Assembly: GCA_016212855.1 (NCBI GenBank)
Contig: JACRDP010000018.1
Location: forward strand, 1-64,000
Direction: 5' to 3'
Source of the DNA: Elusimicrobiota bacterium
GTDB taxonomy: Bacteria > Elusimicrobiota > Elusimicrobia > UBA1565 > UBA9628
DNA: 64,000 nt
Under the pieces are notes generated by a model that saw nothing but the letters and a program-made list of their open reading frames with translations, did no database searches and was not told the origin of the DNA. Of this stretch, positions 33,963 to 42,380 are shown piece after piece (the first letter of the stretch is position 1; the number at the start of each line of letters is the position of its first letter). Made by a program: the position numbers and the translations under genes.

Positions 33963-35030
33963 CTAAGGCTTAACCTGAGGAAGCGTGAACGGCGTCCCTT
34001 TGTAGGGCACCACCGTCTCCGTCAGTCCGTTCTTGTCCGCGACGACGCGCAGGACGTGCGCGAACCGCTTCTTCGGGTAGCCCGGCGGCAACGGGTAAAG
34101 AGGCGAGCCACCCCCGCCCGAGATGACGTAGCGCACGCCGCGATGGTCCGCGGCCCAGAAGGCGTGGATGTGGCCCATGTACACGGCCTTCACTCCGCCG
34201 TTCGTGACGAGCTCTTCGAATTCCTTCGAGCCGTCCTTGAAGTAGTTGGTGAAGAAGTCGCTGATCGCGCCCTTCTCGTCGTCGGTCTCCTTCACGAGTT
34301 CGCCGACCTCGGCGAGAGGCTTGATCGACTTGATGTAGTCGGGAGGCACGTGGGTGAAGATCACCTTGGGGCCGGGCACGGCGAGCGCCGCCTTGAGCCA
34401 AGCCAACTGGGCGGCCGTGACCTTGCGGTCGGAGGAGTCGAGGCTCACGAAGCGCCAGCCGCCGTGGTCGAAGAAATAATCGCGGGCGCCGAAGACGGCG
34501 TCATAGAGATTTTTGTCGGCGTCGCCGTTGGGGCGCGAGCGGTCGTGGTTGCCCACGCAGCGCAGAAGCGGACGGACGGCTTCGGCCTCGATCACCTTCA
34601 CGTGCGCGCGGTAATTCTTCGCGTCGCCCTCGCTGACGAAGTCGCCGAGCTGAAGGGCGAAGTCCACTCCCGCGGTCTGCAGGGCGCGCCACTGATCGAC
34701 GAACGCGGCTTTCTCGGGGCTGAAGATGCGCTCCCACCAGAAGCGGCCGTGCTCGGCGTCGCCGATGACGCCGAAGGTGAACGGCGCTCCCGCGGTCCGC
34801 GGCGTCAGGCGCGCGAGCATCGCGTCGTTGCCGACGCGCGCGCGGGCGGCGGCGAGGTCGGCGGGCACTTCGGTCGGCTTGCGCTTGTCTTCTTCAACGG
34901 CGATGAAGTCGGGGGCTTTCGGCGCCGGCGGCAAGGTCAGGCCGACGGAAGAAGCGCGGTCAAAAAACGGATCGGGGGCGGAGGCGAGGGCGGAAATCGA
35001 GAGAAGGAGTAGGGCGAGGGCCGGTCTCAT
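33963..35030 (-). CDS. Secreted calcineurin-like metallophosphatase
   Basis: 355 residues with a signal peptide (RPALALLLLSISALASA). Metal and catalytic motifs in order: FGVIGDAEHG, LQLGDFVSEGD, CVGNHDRS, VIFTHVPPD, MGHIHAFWA, the five blocks of the calcineurin-like phosphoesterase fold. GVRYVISGGGGSPLYPLPPGYPKKRFAHVLRV resembles the end of purple-acid-phosphatase-like enzymes. Substrate unknown. Start ATG overlaps the upstream TIGR03545 gene stop by 4 bp. Confidence 0.88.
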   Translation of the reverse strand: MRPALALLLLSISALASAPDPFFDRASSVGLTLPPAPKAPDFIAVEEDKRKPTEVPADLAAARARVGNDAMLARLTPRTAGAPFTFGVIGDAEHGRFWWERIFSPEKAAFVDQWRALQTAGVDFALQLGDFVSEGDAKNYRAHVKVIEAEAVRPLLRCVGNHDRSRPNGDADKNLYDAVFGARDYFFDHGGWRFVSLDSSDRKVTAAQLAWLKAALAVPGPKVIFTHVPPDYIKSIKPLAEVGELVKETDDEKGAISDFFTNYFKDGSKEFEELVTNGGVKAVYMGHIHAFWAADHRGVRYVISGGGGSPLYPLPPGYPKKRFAHVLRVVADKNGLTETVVPYKGTPFTLPQVKP

Positions 35031-36778
35031 CGTTTGAAAAGCTTATCAAGTCTTTGGCCGCCGAGTGCCTTGCCGAGCGCGTCTTGGAGCTGCTTATTTA
35101 AGGCCCCCTTCTGGGCGTCGAGGGGCCCCAGCAGCTTCACGTTCAGGCCGTCGGTCGAGGACTGGGCGTCCTTGAACTTGTTCCCGTAAATCCCCGCGAG
35201 CTTGCCCTCGAGGATATTCTTCTGCGCCTCGAGCTTTCCGGAGACGGCCTTCTTCATCGCGGAGGCGACGGCTTCGCCGATGTCGGAGGAGAAGGAGAGT
35301 TTGAGGTCGTCCTCCTTGCCGGAGATTCCGATCTTCATCTTGAAGCCCGTGAGCGACTTGAGCGCTCCGGCCACGAGCGACGCGGCCTCGCCCGTCAGGC
35401 CGGCCTTCGGATCGATCGACACGCCGTACGCCTCGACGAGGATCTCGCCCTTCCACTCGTCGCCGGAGGAGGCGATCGTGCCGCGCGCCTTCGCGCGCCC
35501 CTGCGTGACCTGGCCGCCGACCTCGCCGTCGCCGAGCGCGGCGCCGGCCAAAGAGAAGCCCTCGCCCCCGAAGTCGAGCGTCACGCCGACGGGATCCTTC
35601 TGCTGGTCGAGGCGGGCGTTGAGCGACACGGACTGTCCGGCCGCGGTCTTGCCGCCGAGCGTCAAGGTCGCGGGCTTGCCGTACAGCTTGGGATTGGAGG
35701 TGACGCCGTTGAGCAGACCGGAGAGGGCGAGGGTGCCTCCCGCCGCGTCGAGCGAGCCCGCGATCTTCGCGTTCTCGAGGAGGAATTGAGGATACGAGTG
35801 CTCGCGGGGGAATTCGATGTCGATGCCGGCGCGGCGAGCGGGCGCCGGAGGCGTCGCGGCTTTCTTGGCGGCGGCCTTCTCGCGCGCGTACTTCATCCAC
35901 TTGAGGGCGGTGTTCAGGCGCGCGGCGGTCTGCGCGCCGAGCAGGCGACGCGCCAGGTCCTGCGAGTCGAGGGTCGGCAGTCCGGCCGCGGCGAGCAGGC
36001 CGTTGAGGTCTTTCTTGCGCAGTTCGTCGGCTTCCTTCATCAGCGCCTGGGCTTCGGCGATGTCCTTCTGCGCCTGAGTCTTCTGCGCGTCCACACGGGC
36101 GATCAGCGCCTTCAGGCGCTGCTGGGCCTTGCCTGCCGCCTGCGCTTTTTTGAGGATGTCGCCGCCGCCGATGGACTTGAACTCGTCGGCGATCTCCTTG
36201 GCTTCCTTCTCGATCGCCTTGGCTTCGTCCGCCTTGCCTTTCCAGCGCTCCTCGATGTCCTTGAGCTTGGCCTTCGCCTCATCGAGCTTCTTGAGGCCCT
36301 GTAGCTTGGCCGAGTCCACCTCGCCGACGGCGTTCGACTTGACCTCGATGGCGGCCGACTTCGCCGGGGCGATCTGCTTCATGACGGCCGCGCTCAGAGC
36401 CGAAGGCGGGACGGCGCGCAGGGCGCCGCTCGTCTTTCTGTCGGTGCCCGCGCGTAAGCCCTCTAAAGCGGCCTCGCGCACGACGCCTTTGCCGCGCAGA
36501 GCGGCGGAGATGTCGAGGTTGAACGCCATGCGGCTCAGCTCGACGAGGTTCTTCATCGGTTGTTCGCGGTCGGCGACGGCGACGCGGTCGATCTCGAGCG
36601 TTCCCTTGAACCAGCGCGACCTCACGGAGCCGATCTCGACCTTCGCGCCCGCCGCGGCCTCTCCTCCGGCGATCAAAGCGCGCTTGAGGATCGGGTCGAA
36701 GAAGAAGATGATGAAGAGCGCGAGCAGCGCGAGCGCGCCGAGGACGGCGAGGACCGGCCCTTTCTTCACCCAGCTCAT
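35027..36778 (-). CDS. TIGR03545-family AsmA-like membrane protein
   Basis: 583 residues. One N-terminal membrane helix (VLAVLGALALLALFIIFFFDPI) followed by an AsmA-like start (LKRALIAGGEAAAGAKVEIGSVRSRWFKGTLEIDRVAVAD). Coiled coil at about 160-290 (KKLDEAKAKLKDIEERWKGKADEAKAIEKEAKEI), then a long beta-rich region. Length and neighbour match the TIGR03545 family, which pairs with TIGR03546. AsmA-like proteins are thought to help lipid traffic to the outer membrane; for this family function is not proven. Start ATG overlaps the TIGR03546 gene stop by 4 bp. Confidence 0.8.
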   Translation of the reverse strand: MSWVKKGPVLAVLGALALLALFIIFFFDPILKRALIAGGEAAAGAKVEIGSVRSRWFKGTLEIDRVAVADREQPMKNLVELSRMAFNLDISAALRGKGVVREAALEGLRAGTDRKTSGALRAVPPSALSAAVMKQIAPAKSAAIEVKSNAVGEVDSAKLQGLKKLDEAKAKLKDIEERWKGKADEAKAIEKEAKEIADEFKSIGGGDILKKAQAAGKAQQRLKALIARVDAQKTQAQKDIAEAQALMKEADELRKKDLNGLLAAAGLPTLDSQDLARRLLGAQTAARLNTALKWMKYAREKAAAKKAATPPAPARRAGIDIEFPREHSYPQFLLENAKIAGSLDAAGGTLALSGLLNGVTSNPKLYGKPATLTLGGKTAAGQSVSLNARLDQQKDPVGVTLDFGGEGFSLAGAALGDGEVGGQVTQGRAKARGTIASSGDEWKGEILVEAYGVSIDPKAGLTGEAASLVAGALKSLTGFKMKIGISGKEDDLKLSFSSDIGEAVASAMKKAVSGKLEAQKNILEGKLAGIYGNKFKDAQSSTDGLNVKLLGPLDAQKGALNKQLQDALGKALGGQRLDKLFKR

Positions 36779-37287
36779 CGCGACCAATCCAGGTACGTCT
36801 GATACCAGCCCATGCCTTTGAGCGCCTGCACGAGGCGCAGGCGCTCGACCTTTTCGGCCAGGTTTTTCTTGTACCAGACGACGAAGCGCAGGAAGAAGAA
36901 GTAAAGCGGCGCGAACAGCAGGGCGCCGAGAACCAGATTGCCGAGGACGACGGTGTTGTTGAAGCGCGTCAGCGGCACGATCGGCAGGTCGTACAGCGCC
37001 GTCCACAGGCCGCGCAGGGAGGGGGCCTGAAGCAAGGCGAGGCCGATGCGGTGGGCCGGTCCGTCGGCGGCCCAACCCAGCGGCGTGAAGAACGTCGCCG
37101 CCAGCAGCGCCATTCCCTTATTCAGGCGCAGCGCGAAGAAGAGCAGGAGGAACGCCACGGCGAACAGGTTGCCCTTCGGGATCAGGCCGAGCGCGGCGCC
37201 CAGGGCGAAGCCGGCGGCGAGATGCCGGGGGTCGGAGCCGCCGTGGAAGGCGACGACGAGATCCTTGAGCAGCCGGAGCGGATTCAC
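36775..37287 (-). CDS. TIGR03546-family (DUF2062-like) membrane protein
   Basis: 170 residues, GTG start. PRHLAAGFALGAALGLIPKGNLFAVAFLLLFFALRLNKG and ATFFTPLG are the conserved opening of the TIGR03546/DUF2062-type family, with three to four membrane helices and a charged C-terminal tail (KKNLAEKVERLRLVQALKG). It is the first gene of the TIGR03546-TIGR03545-phosphatase operon. A TAGTAT box on this strand lies 6 nt before the GTG, suggesting a leaderless start. Confidence 0.82.
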   Translation of the reverse strand: MNPLRLLKDLVVAFHGGSDPRHLAAGFALGAALGLIPKGNLFAVAFLLLFFALRLNKGMALLAATFFTPLGWAADGPAHRIGLALLQAPSLRGLWTALYDLPIVPLTRFNNTVVLGNLVLGALLFAPLYFFFLRFVVWYKKNLAEKVERLRLVQALKGMGWYQTYLDWSR

Positions 37288-37324
37288 GCGCCTATACTAG
37301 CGCATTGGCCCCGGCGGAGTCAGC

Positions 37325-38575
37325 TTACGCGCTTTTGACCGGGACGTACATCTTCAGGCAGCCCTTCTTTCCGTAGGTCCGCAGGAAGGGCATGCTGCGC
37401 GTGGTGCAGGAGAAGTGGCAGACGCGAACCTCGTTGGGGTCCGCGCCGACGCCGCGCAGGCGCGTGTTCCGCACGCGCAGCTCCTGATAGGTTTGTTCGC
37501 TGACGGTGAGCTCGGCGTGACCGTTGGTCGGATCGGCGAACGCGCAGCCGCCGCCGTAGACCAGCATCGAGCCGTCCGGGATCGTCGCGGGGTCGTTGCT
37601 CGCGTTGGCCAGATCCACCTGGCGATAGCCCATTTCGTCGAGGATCTTGGGATTTTTCTTGACGTCCTGGTTGAACATTTTCGCCGCGCCCGGGCGCAGG
37701 CCGATCTGGCCGACGCTTTGCGGGTTGGGCGCGTCGATGACGCCCGCGTCGATGAGCGCCTGTTTGACGAACATGTAACACATCCTGCCCATGCGCTTGG
37801 CATAGTTCAAGGTGCCGGTGAAGGCCTCCTGCGCGACCTGCTTGCCCTTCTCCCAGTCGATGAGCCCGCTCAGCGAGGACCACGACATGGCCGAGGCCGA
37901 GGCGGAGGGCGCGGGCCCGGCGTCGACGGGCGACGGCGTCGGTTGAGTGATGAAGGATACGGGCTGGACGCGGGGCGGGAGCTTACTCCAGTCGGTTTGC
38001 GGCCGGGCGGAGGGATCGTACGCGACGGCGGCGGCCGCCGCGGGGGGGACGTAGACGACGGGAGTCGCGGCCTTCGCGTCGTTCAGGCTGATCAGCTCGC
38101 CGCTCTCATTCAAGCCCATCTTCAGATATTCGCTGGTGCGCCGGAGATTCTGGGCCAGCCGGGCCTTCTTGGCCGGGGAGATGCCGGGATTCTTGATCAC
38201 GTCCTCGGCGATGGCCGTGCGAGCGGCGATCTCCTCCGGCGGCGCCTCGGCCGTCCGGGCGGGGCGGGGCGGACGCTTGAGATACAGCGCGACGGCTTGG
38301 GCCGAGTTCACGCTCAGGCGGCGCGCGACCGAGCGGATGAACGTGATGTAGGTTTCCTGCTGGTCCCCGGGCTCGAGCCCCTTTTGCACGTACTGCGCCT
38401 GATCGCGGAGTTTGATCAGGGCGGCGGGCTGGCCGGCGACGCTGATTTTAGCGACGTCGGAGCCCTTGGAAAAAGCGTTCGACAGCTCGGCTAAAGCCGC
38501 ATCGTAGGTTTTGGGTTCGGCCGAGGCCGGAAGAGCCAGGACGACGGCGAGCACGGCGGCGAGGGGGAGCGCCAT
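37325..38575 (-). CDS. Secreted protein with CHAP/NlpC-like C-terminal domain
   Basis: 416 residues. Signal peptide ALPLAAVLAVVLALPASA. A helical N-terminal half and a Pro/Ala/Ser linker lead to a C-terminal domain with a possible Cys-His pair: MGRMCYMFVKQALIDAGV and SMLVYGGGCAFADPTNGHAELTV, the order seen in CHAP and NlpC/P60 amidases that cut peptidoglycan cross-links. Four more Cys lie near the end (RVCHFSCTTR, KKGCLKMYV). The enzyme call is inference. ATG at 38575 is chosen because the promoter's -10 ends 6 nt upstream; a TTG 6 nt earlier is also in frame. Confidence 0.65.
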   Translation of the reverse strand: MALPLAAVLAVVLALPASAEPKTYDAALAELSNAFSKGSDVAKISVAGQPAALIKLRDQAQYVQKGLEPGDQQETYITFIRSVARRLSVNSAQAVALYLKRPPRPARTAEAPPEEIAARTAIAEDVIKNPGISPAKKARLAQNLRRTSEYLKMGLNESGELISLNDAKAATPVVYVPPAAAAAVAYDPSARPQTDWSKLPPRVQPVSFITQPTPSPVDAGPAPSASASAMSWSSLSGLIDWEKGKQVAQEAFTGTLNYAKRMGRMCYMFVKQALIDAGVIDAPNPQSVGQIGLRPGAAKMFNQDVKKNPKILDEMGYRQVDLANASNDPATIPDGSMLVYGGGCAFADPTNGHAELTVSEQTYQELRVRNTRLRGVGADPNEVRVCHFSCTTRSMPFLRTYGKKGCLKMYVPVKSA

Positions 38576-38581
38576 GTACAA

Positions 38582-38610
38582 AGGGTAGAAGCGAAGCCTT
38601 TACTTGTCAA
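38582..38610 (-). promoter_or_regulatory. Leaderless promoter of the CHAP-like gene
   Basis: Minus strand TTGACA (38605-38610), 17-nt spacer, TACCCT (38582-38587), then 6 nt to the ATG. The sequence just upstream, GGGGCCC joined to TTGAC, is identical to that before the 44811 gene. Confidence 0.75.
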
Positions 38611-38652
38611 GGGCCCCTCCGACGGAGAAATGGAGACACCGGTCTCCTCCCC

Positions 38653-39162
38653 TCAATTCCCGGACGTATCCCCGTGAGGCGGGTCGACCGCGACGATCTG
38701 CAGGCGGTAACGCAGGACCTTGTCCGCGAGCGGATGGTTGAAATCCACGCGCGCGACGCCGTCTTTGACCTCGAGCACGAGGCCCGACACGGTTTGCCCG
38801 TCCTGAAAGCCGAGGATCTTCTTGCCGGGCTTCACGAGTCCGGCCATGGCGCCCATCGTGGAGAGGGGCATGGGCTTGATCTTAGCGGGGTCGTGGACGC
38901 CGAAGCCGGCGCCCGCGGGCAGGTCGATGTCAGCGCGCTGGCCGCGCGTCATGCCGATGAGGGCCTGGTCGATCGCGGCGGGAAGATCGCCGTGGCCCTG
39001 GATGATCTCGATGGGGCCGTGCAGTTCAGTGCTCTCGAAGGGCTTGCCGTCGACGTCGAGCTTATAGTCGAGGCGCACGGTCGAGCCGGGATGGACCTTC
39101 CCGTCGGGGCCGCGGGAGCACGCGCAGGCGAGGACCAGGAGCAGTACGGCCGGGAGCTTCAT
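38653..39162 (-). CDS. FKBP-type peptidyl-prolyl isomerase lipoprotein (SlyD-like)
   Basis: 169 residues. Lipoprotein-type signal (KLPAVLLLVLACACSRG). The FKBP core is seen in STVRLDYKLDVDGKPFEST, HGPIEIIQGHGDLPAAIDQALIGMTRGQRADIDLPAGAGFG and, after the flap-like insert, GLVLEVKDGVARVDFNHPLADK, a SlyD arrangement. It would catalyse proline isomerisation of envelope proteins. A GTG 6 nt upstream is in frame; the ATG is preferred. It starts 7 nt after the stop of the amidase gene, so the two form one operon. Confidence 0.88.
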   Translation of the reverse strand: MKLPAVLLLVLACACSRGPDGKVHPGSTVRLDYKLDVDGKPFESTELHGPIEIIQGHGDLPAAIDQALIGMTRGQRADIDLPAGAGFGVHDPAKIKPMPLSTMGAMAGLVKPGKKILGFQDGQTVSGLVLEVKDGVARVDFNHPLADKVLRYRLQIVAVDPPHGDTSGN

Positions 39163-39169
39163 CCGCACT

Positions 39170-40666
39170 TTAGTTGACGACGGCGGCGACGGTGATGGCG
39201 CCGGTGCCCTTGCTGCCCGCTCTCTGCGCCAGGACCAGCTCGACGGCCTTCTCGCGGATGTGGCGGAGCTTGTTCATGACGTGGCTTCCGGGGCAGGCCT
39301 TGCGCACGTAGTGCTCGTGGCCGCGGACGAAATCGGGCGAGGTGGTATCCATGTCGTAGCGCGCGCCGATGTAGGACATCAGCCCCACGAGGCTGGCGAG
39401 CATCTTGTCGGTCGGCTCCTGCTTGTCGAAGTTTCCGGCGAGGCAGATGCCGACGTTGCCGGCGTTGTTATTGAGAGTGTGGGAGCCGACGAGCTCGGTG
39501 CCGGTGCCTTCCACGACGTCGCCGGCGTCGTCGATGGCGTAGTGATAGCCCATGCGCCCGAAGCCGCGCTTCATGTGATCGCCCTCCCAGCCTTTCATCT
39601 GAGAGCGGAGATTGGCGTCGTTGTGCGACGGCGCGCCGGCCGAGTGGTGGACGGTGATCTTCATGGGCGTGTGCTCGGGCGCGTCGGAGCCGAAGCGGGC
39701 GTTCCACGAGTCGCGGCCCAGCACCTTGATGCCCAGGCCGGACAGCGCCGCCTTCACGTCGGCGATGATGCTGCCCCGCGAACTGCCGCTCGTGGGTACC
39801 GCCGTCGGCGGAGGCACGTCGACCAGGCTGAGATTATGAAGCGCGCTGGGCTCGGGGCCGGTCATCACCGGCTCCTCCTTCACTCCGCGGCGCGGCCCGA
39901 GCGAAGGCGGCGGGGTGTAGGCCCGCGCCGCCGAGCGGAATTCGGGGTCCTGACGAAGATCCGGGCTCAGCGGCTGGCCGGCGAGCTGCTGGCGCATGCG
40001 CTCCTGGTCGCGCAAATGGATGCTGCCGATCATGGTCGCCTGCTTGGCGGCGTCCGCGGCGCGGCGGTCGAGCGTTCTCTCGGCTTTGGTGAGCGCTCCG
40101 GAGAGCTCGTCGGCGCTGATCGACGCGTTCCCGTCGAACAGACGGCGCGACAGGGTCTGCTGATCGGCGATGCTCTTGGCGCTCATCGACTTCAGAGGCA
40201 GAAGGGGCGCGGAACGCGTCAGCACGGCGAACATGCGCTCGCGGTCGGCCTGATTCATCTCGCCCTCGACGCCGGGAGCGACGGCGACCTTCAGATCGCC
40301 GTGCGCGGCGTAGTACTTCCGGAAATCCTCGCGGCACGCCTTCTTGGCGGCCTTCGGATCCTTGCCGCGCGCCTTGATCTGAAGAACCTTGGGCTTCTTC
40401 GGGGCCTTTTCGCCGCCCACCGCGCCCGCGTCGGACGGAGCGTCGGCGGTTTCGGCCTCGGGAGGTCCGAACAGGCTTTCCGGCTGGTCCTTGGCGTCCT
40501 CCCCTTCGGGGGCGCGTAGAAGCAGTCCGCCCTTCGATCCGCAGGCGGCCGCAAGCAGGGCTTCGCTCGCGGGTTTGGGCTTGGGCTGAGGCTTAGGAGG
40601 AATCTCCTGCTGCGCGTGTAAGGCCGCCGCGACGGACAGGGTCATCAAAGCGAGGAGGGGGCTCAC
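39170..40666 (-). CDS. Secreted N-acetylmuramoyl-L-alanine amidase (PGRP/Amidase_2 type)
   Basis: 498 residues, GTG start, signal peptide (SPLLALMTLSVAAALHAQQ). The first 320 residues are low-complexity or helical and unassigned. The C-terminal Amidase_2 domain begins at about residue 330: GRDSWNARFG, KITVHHSAGAP with the first zinc His, GYHYAIDDAGDVVEGTG, ELVGSHTLNNNAGNVGICLAGN, and RGHEHYVRKACPGSH with further ligands. It cleaves the lactyl-alanine bond of peptidoglycan. The promoter's TATACT is 6 nt from the GTG. Confidence 0.88.
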   Translation of the reverse strand: MSPLLALMTLSVAAALHAQQEIPPKPQPKPKPASEALLAAACGSKGGLLLRAPEGEDAKDQPESLFGPPEAETADAPSDAGAVGGEKAPKKPKVLQIKARGKDPKAAKKACREDFRKYYAAHGDLKVAVAPGVEGEMNQADRERMFAVLTRSAPLLPLKSMSAKSIADQQTLSRRLFDGNASISADELSGALTKAERTLDRRAADAAKQATMIGSIHLRDQERMRQQLAGQPLSPDLRQDPEFRSAARAYTPPPSLGPRRGVKEEPVMTGPEPSALHNLSLVDVPPPTAVPTSGSSRGSIIADVKAALSGLGIKVLGRDSWNARFGSDAPEHTPMKITVHHSAGAPSHNDANLRSQMKGWEGDHMKRGFGRMGYHYAIDDAGDVVEGTGTELVGSHTLNNNAGNVGICLAGNFDKQEPTDKMLASLVGLMSYIGARYDMDTTSPDFVRGHEHYVRKACPGSHVMNKLRHIREKAVELVLAQRAGSKGTGAITVAAVVN

Positions 40667-40672
40667 GTCGCC

Positions 40673-40701
40673 AGTATAGCCCCGCCCCTCCCGGGGCGCA
40701 A
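40673..40701 (-). promoter_or_regulatory. Leaderless promoter of the amidase gene
   Basis: Minus strand TTGCGC, a 17-nt G/C-only spacer and TATACT, then GGCGAC and the GTG at 40666. The -10 is at 40673-40678. Confidence 0.65.
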
Positions 40702-40750
40702 GACCGTTGGGCCTGTGTGTGTAATAGGACTAAAGACCTAGCCCACCCCC

Positions 40751-40779
40751 TTGACATCGAACGCCCGTTCGACTATGCT
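40751..40779 (+). promoter_or_regulatory. lexA promoter with LexA (SOS) box in the spacer
   Basis: TTGACA (40751-40756), 17-nt spacer, TATGCT (40774-40779). The spacer is filled by the palindrome TCGAAC-GCCC-GTTCGA (40757-40772), an exact GAAC-N4-GTTC LexA box, so LexA bound here blocks RNA polymerase. The ATG at 40788 is 8 nt after the -10 box. Confidence 0.88.
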
Positions 40780-40787
40780 TATGGTCC

Positions 40788-41384
40788 ATGGAAAAGAACG
40801 GATTGACCCCGCGTCAGCAGCAAATCCTCGAGCTCCTCGGCCGCTTCACCACCGACCACGGCTACCCGCCCACCGTGCGCGAGCTGTGCCGCCTGGCCGG
40901 CGTCTCCTCGCCCGACACGATCCAGTATCACCTCGACAAGCTGCGCGAGAAGGGTCTTCTTGAGGAAGCCAAGGGCCGCTCCCGCTCCGCGCAGATGACG
41001 ACGATGGAGCGCGTGGCCATGATCCCGCTCCTGGGCCTCGTGCCCGCCGGGCCCACCGCGGGCGCCTACGCCGAGCCGATGGGCCACGTCCCCGTCGTCG
41101 CCGACCGCGGCGACCCGGCGTCGCTGTTCGCGCTCAAGATCAAGGGCGACTCGATGCAGAGTACCTTGCACGACGGCGACACCGTCGTCGTGCGCTGGCA
41201 GGAGACCGCCTCGACCAACGACGTCGTCGTCGTGCGCTACGAGGACGGCGAGGCGACGGTCAAACGCCTTAAGGTCAAGCCCGCCGGCCTCGTCCTGGTG
41301 CCGGACAATACCAAGTACGACCCGTTCCCGATCGGCGAAGGCCGCATCGCCGGCAAGGTCATCTCCTTGATCCGCAAGCTCTGA
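40788..41384 (+). CDS. lexA: LexA repressor
   Basis: 198 residues. N-terminal winged helix (LTPRQQQILELLGRF, GYPPTVRELCRLAGVSS), cleavage site Ala87-Gly88 in LVPAGPTAG, catalytic Ser122 in KGDSMQ and Lys159 in ATVKRLK. It represses SOS genes and self-cleaves when RecA is activated. The helix-turn-helix ends SSPDTIQYHLDKL, the type that reads GAAC-N4-GTTC sites, matching the operator in its own promoter. A Cys-rich CWC gene follows after 2 bp. Confidence 0.95.
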   Translation: MEKNGLTPRQQQILELLGRFTTDHGYPPTVRELCRLAGVSSPDTIQYHLDKLREKGLLEEAKGRSRSAQMTTMERVAMIPLLGLVPAGPTAGAYAEPMGHVPVVADRGDPASLFALKIKGDSMQSTLHDGDTVVVRWQETASTNDVVVVRYEDGEATVKRLKVKPAGLVLVPDNTKYDPFPIGEGRIAGKVISLIRKL

Positions 41385-41386
41385 GT

Positions 41387-41692
41387 ATGGAGAAGTGCGT
41401 CCGCTGCGGAGCGGAATTCGGGTGCGGCGGGGCTGAGGGGAAATCATCGTGTTGGTGCGCGGAGATTCCTCCGGTGATGCCGGTGACCGACGAGGGTTGC
41501 CTGTGTCCGAAGTGCCTGAAGGCCGAGGTCACACGCCGCGTCGGGGACTGCTTTGGCTGTTCGCACGCGAAGACGCTCAAGACCAAGACGGGAAGCGCGA
41601 TCTTTATGTGCGGCCGCGCGGAGAACGAGCCCTCCTACCCGCGCTACCCGGCCCTGCCCATGTCCGGCTGCGCCGGCCGAGCAGCGTCCTAG
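41387..41692 (+). CDS. Cysteine-rich CWC-type small protein
   Basis: 101 residues with 13 Cys. The N-terminus has the Cys_rich_CWC pattern (KCVRCGAEFGCGGAEGKSSC then WCAEIPP, CLCPKCLKAE), and a second part has CFGCSHAKTLKTKTGSAIFMCG. Probably zinc-binding; function unknown. Only 2 bp after lexA and without its own promoter, so it should be SOS-induced along with lexA. Confidence 0.8.
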   Translation: MEKCVRCGAEFGCGGAEGKSSCWCAEIPPVMPVTDEGCLCPKCLKAEVTRRVGDCFGCSHAKTLKTKTGSAIFMCGRAENEPSYPRYPALPMSGCAGRAAS

Positions 41693-41885
41693 CTCCCCAA
41701 TGCCGGTCACCTGAGGGGCCGGCACAAGCTGCGCGCTGATGCCTTCTCGTGCATTTTCACCTTCATCGCGAGGGCAGAAATGTACAGCGCGGCATACTCG
41801 TCGTCCCATGACGGTAAAAATACACGAGGCGCCATAAGACCGGCCGACTTTACCTCGTCGTGGGCTTACGCGACCGGCATCTGTC
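41693..41885. other. Convergent intergenic gap
   Basis: 193 bp between the CWC gene and the minus-strand gene at 41886. It holds one weak inverted repeat (TGCCGG 41701-41706, CCGGCA 41719-41724) and no convincing terminator, promoter or RNA gene. Confidence 0.5.
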
Positions 41886-42320
41886 CTAGCCCCGGTTCTT
41901 CGCCGCTTCGCAGAATTGGTCGAAGATCGTCGAGGCGCCCATGTACTTCTCCTCGATGCGCGTGCGGAGGGCGTCCTGCACGGCGGCGCCGGCCATAGGC
42001 ATGACGTCGGCTGCGCCTTCCATGACCCAAGACATCAGGTCCTCGGGGCTGGTCCGCATCGAGAGGCTCATCCCGGAAAGCGCTTCCATCACGCCGACGG
42101 CGGCGTCGGGGACGCTCTGGCCGCCGAGCAGGACCGCGTTGAAGCCACCGCGGCAGGCCGCGACGACCGCGTCCTTTGGCTCCTTGGTCACGCGCGCGGC
42201 ATGGGCGAGCTGCATGCCGATGACCGGCACGATCTTCGCCGCGCCGCCGAGCGGGTCGGCCTTGATGCACGCCATGACGGCGTCTTTCGCCTGTGTTTCG
42301 AAGTCGGTGGGGTCGGCCAT
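41886..42320 (-). CDS. Conserved-looking cytoplasmic protein, unknown function
   Basis: 144 residues, mainly helical, no family recognised. It has no signal or membrane segment. Notable stretches: AAKIVPVIGMQLAHAARVTKEPKDAVVAACRGGFNAVLLGG (key features GM-LAHA and repeated Ala/Val) and a Met-rich region SGMSLSMRTSPEDLMSWVMEG. It is transcribed from its own promoter, with the -10 6 nt before the ATG. Confidence 0.65.
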   Translation of the reverse strand: MADPTDFETQAKDAVMACIKADPLGGAAKIVPVIGMQLAHAARVTKEPKDAVVAACRGGFNAVLLGGQSVPDAAVGVMEALSGMSLSMRTSPEDLMSWVMEGAADVMPMAGAAVQDALRTRIEEKYMGASTIFDQFCEAAKNRG

Positions 42321-42326
42321 GTCTGG

Positions 42327-42355
42327 ATGATATCCCGCATGCTCGCGTTCGTCAA
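42327..42355 (-). promoter_or_regulatory. Leaderless promoter of the 41886 gene
   Basis: Minus strand TTGACG (42350-42355), 17-nt spacer, TATCAT (42327-42332), 6 nt to the ATG at 42320. Confidence 0.7.
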
Positions 42356-42380
42356 GTTCTTCAATTCCGGATCTTGCGGA

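Noticed and set aside
14715-38627. Recurring CTCCG[AT]CGGAG motif (14715, 25791, 38617) as a regulator site
   Set aside because: Eleven bases in GC-rich DNA recur easily by chance, and the three sites differ in position relative to promoters; one simply covers a ribosome-binding site.
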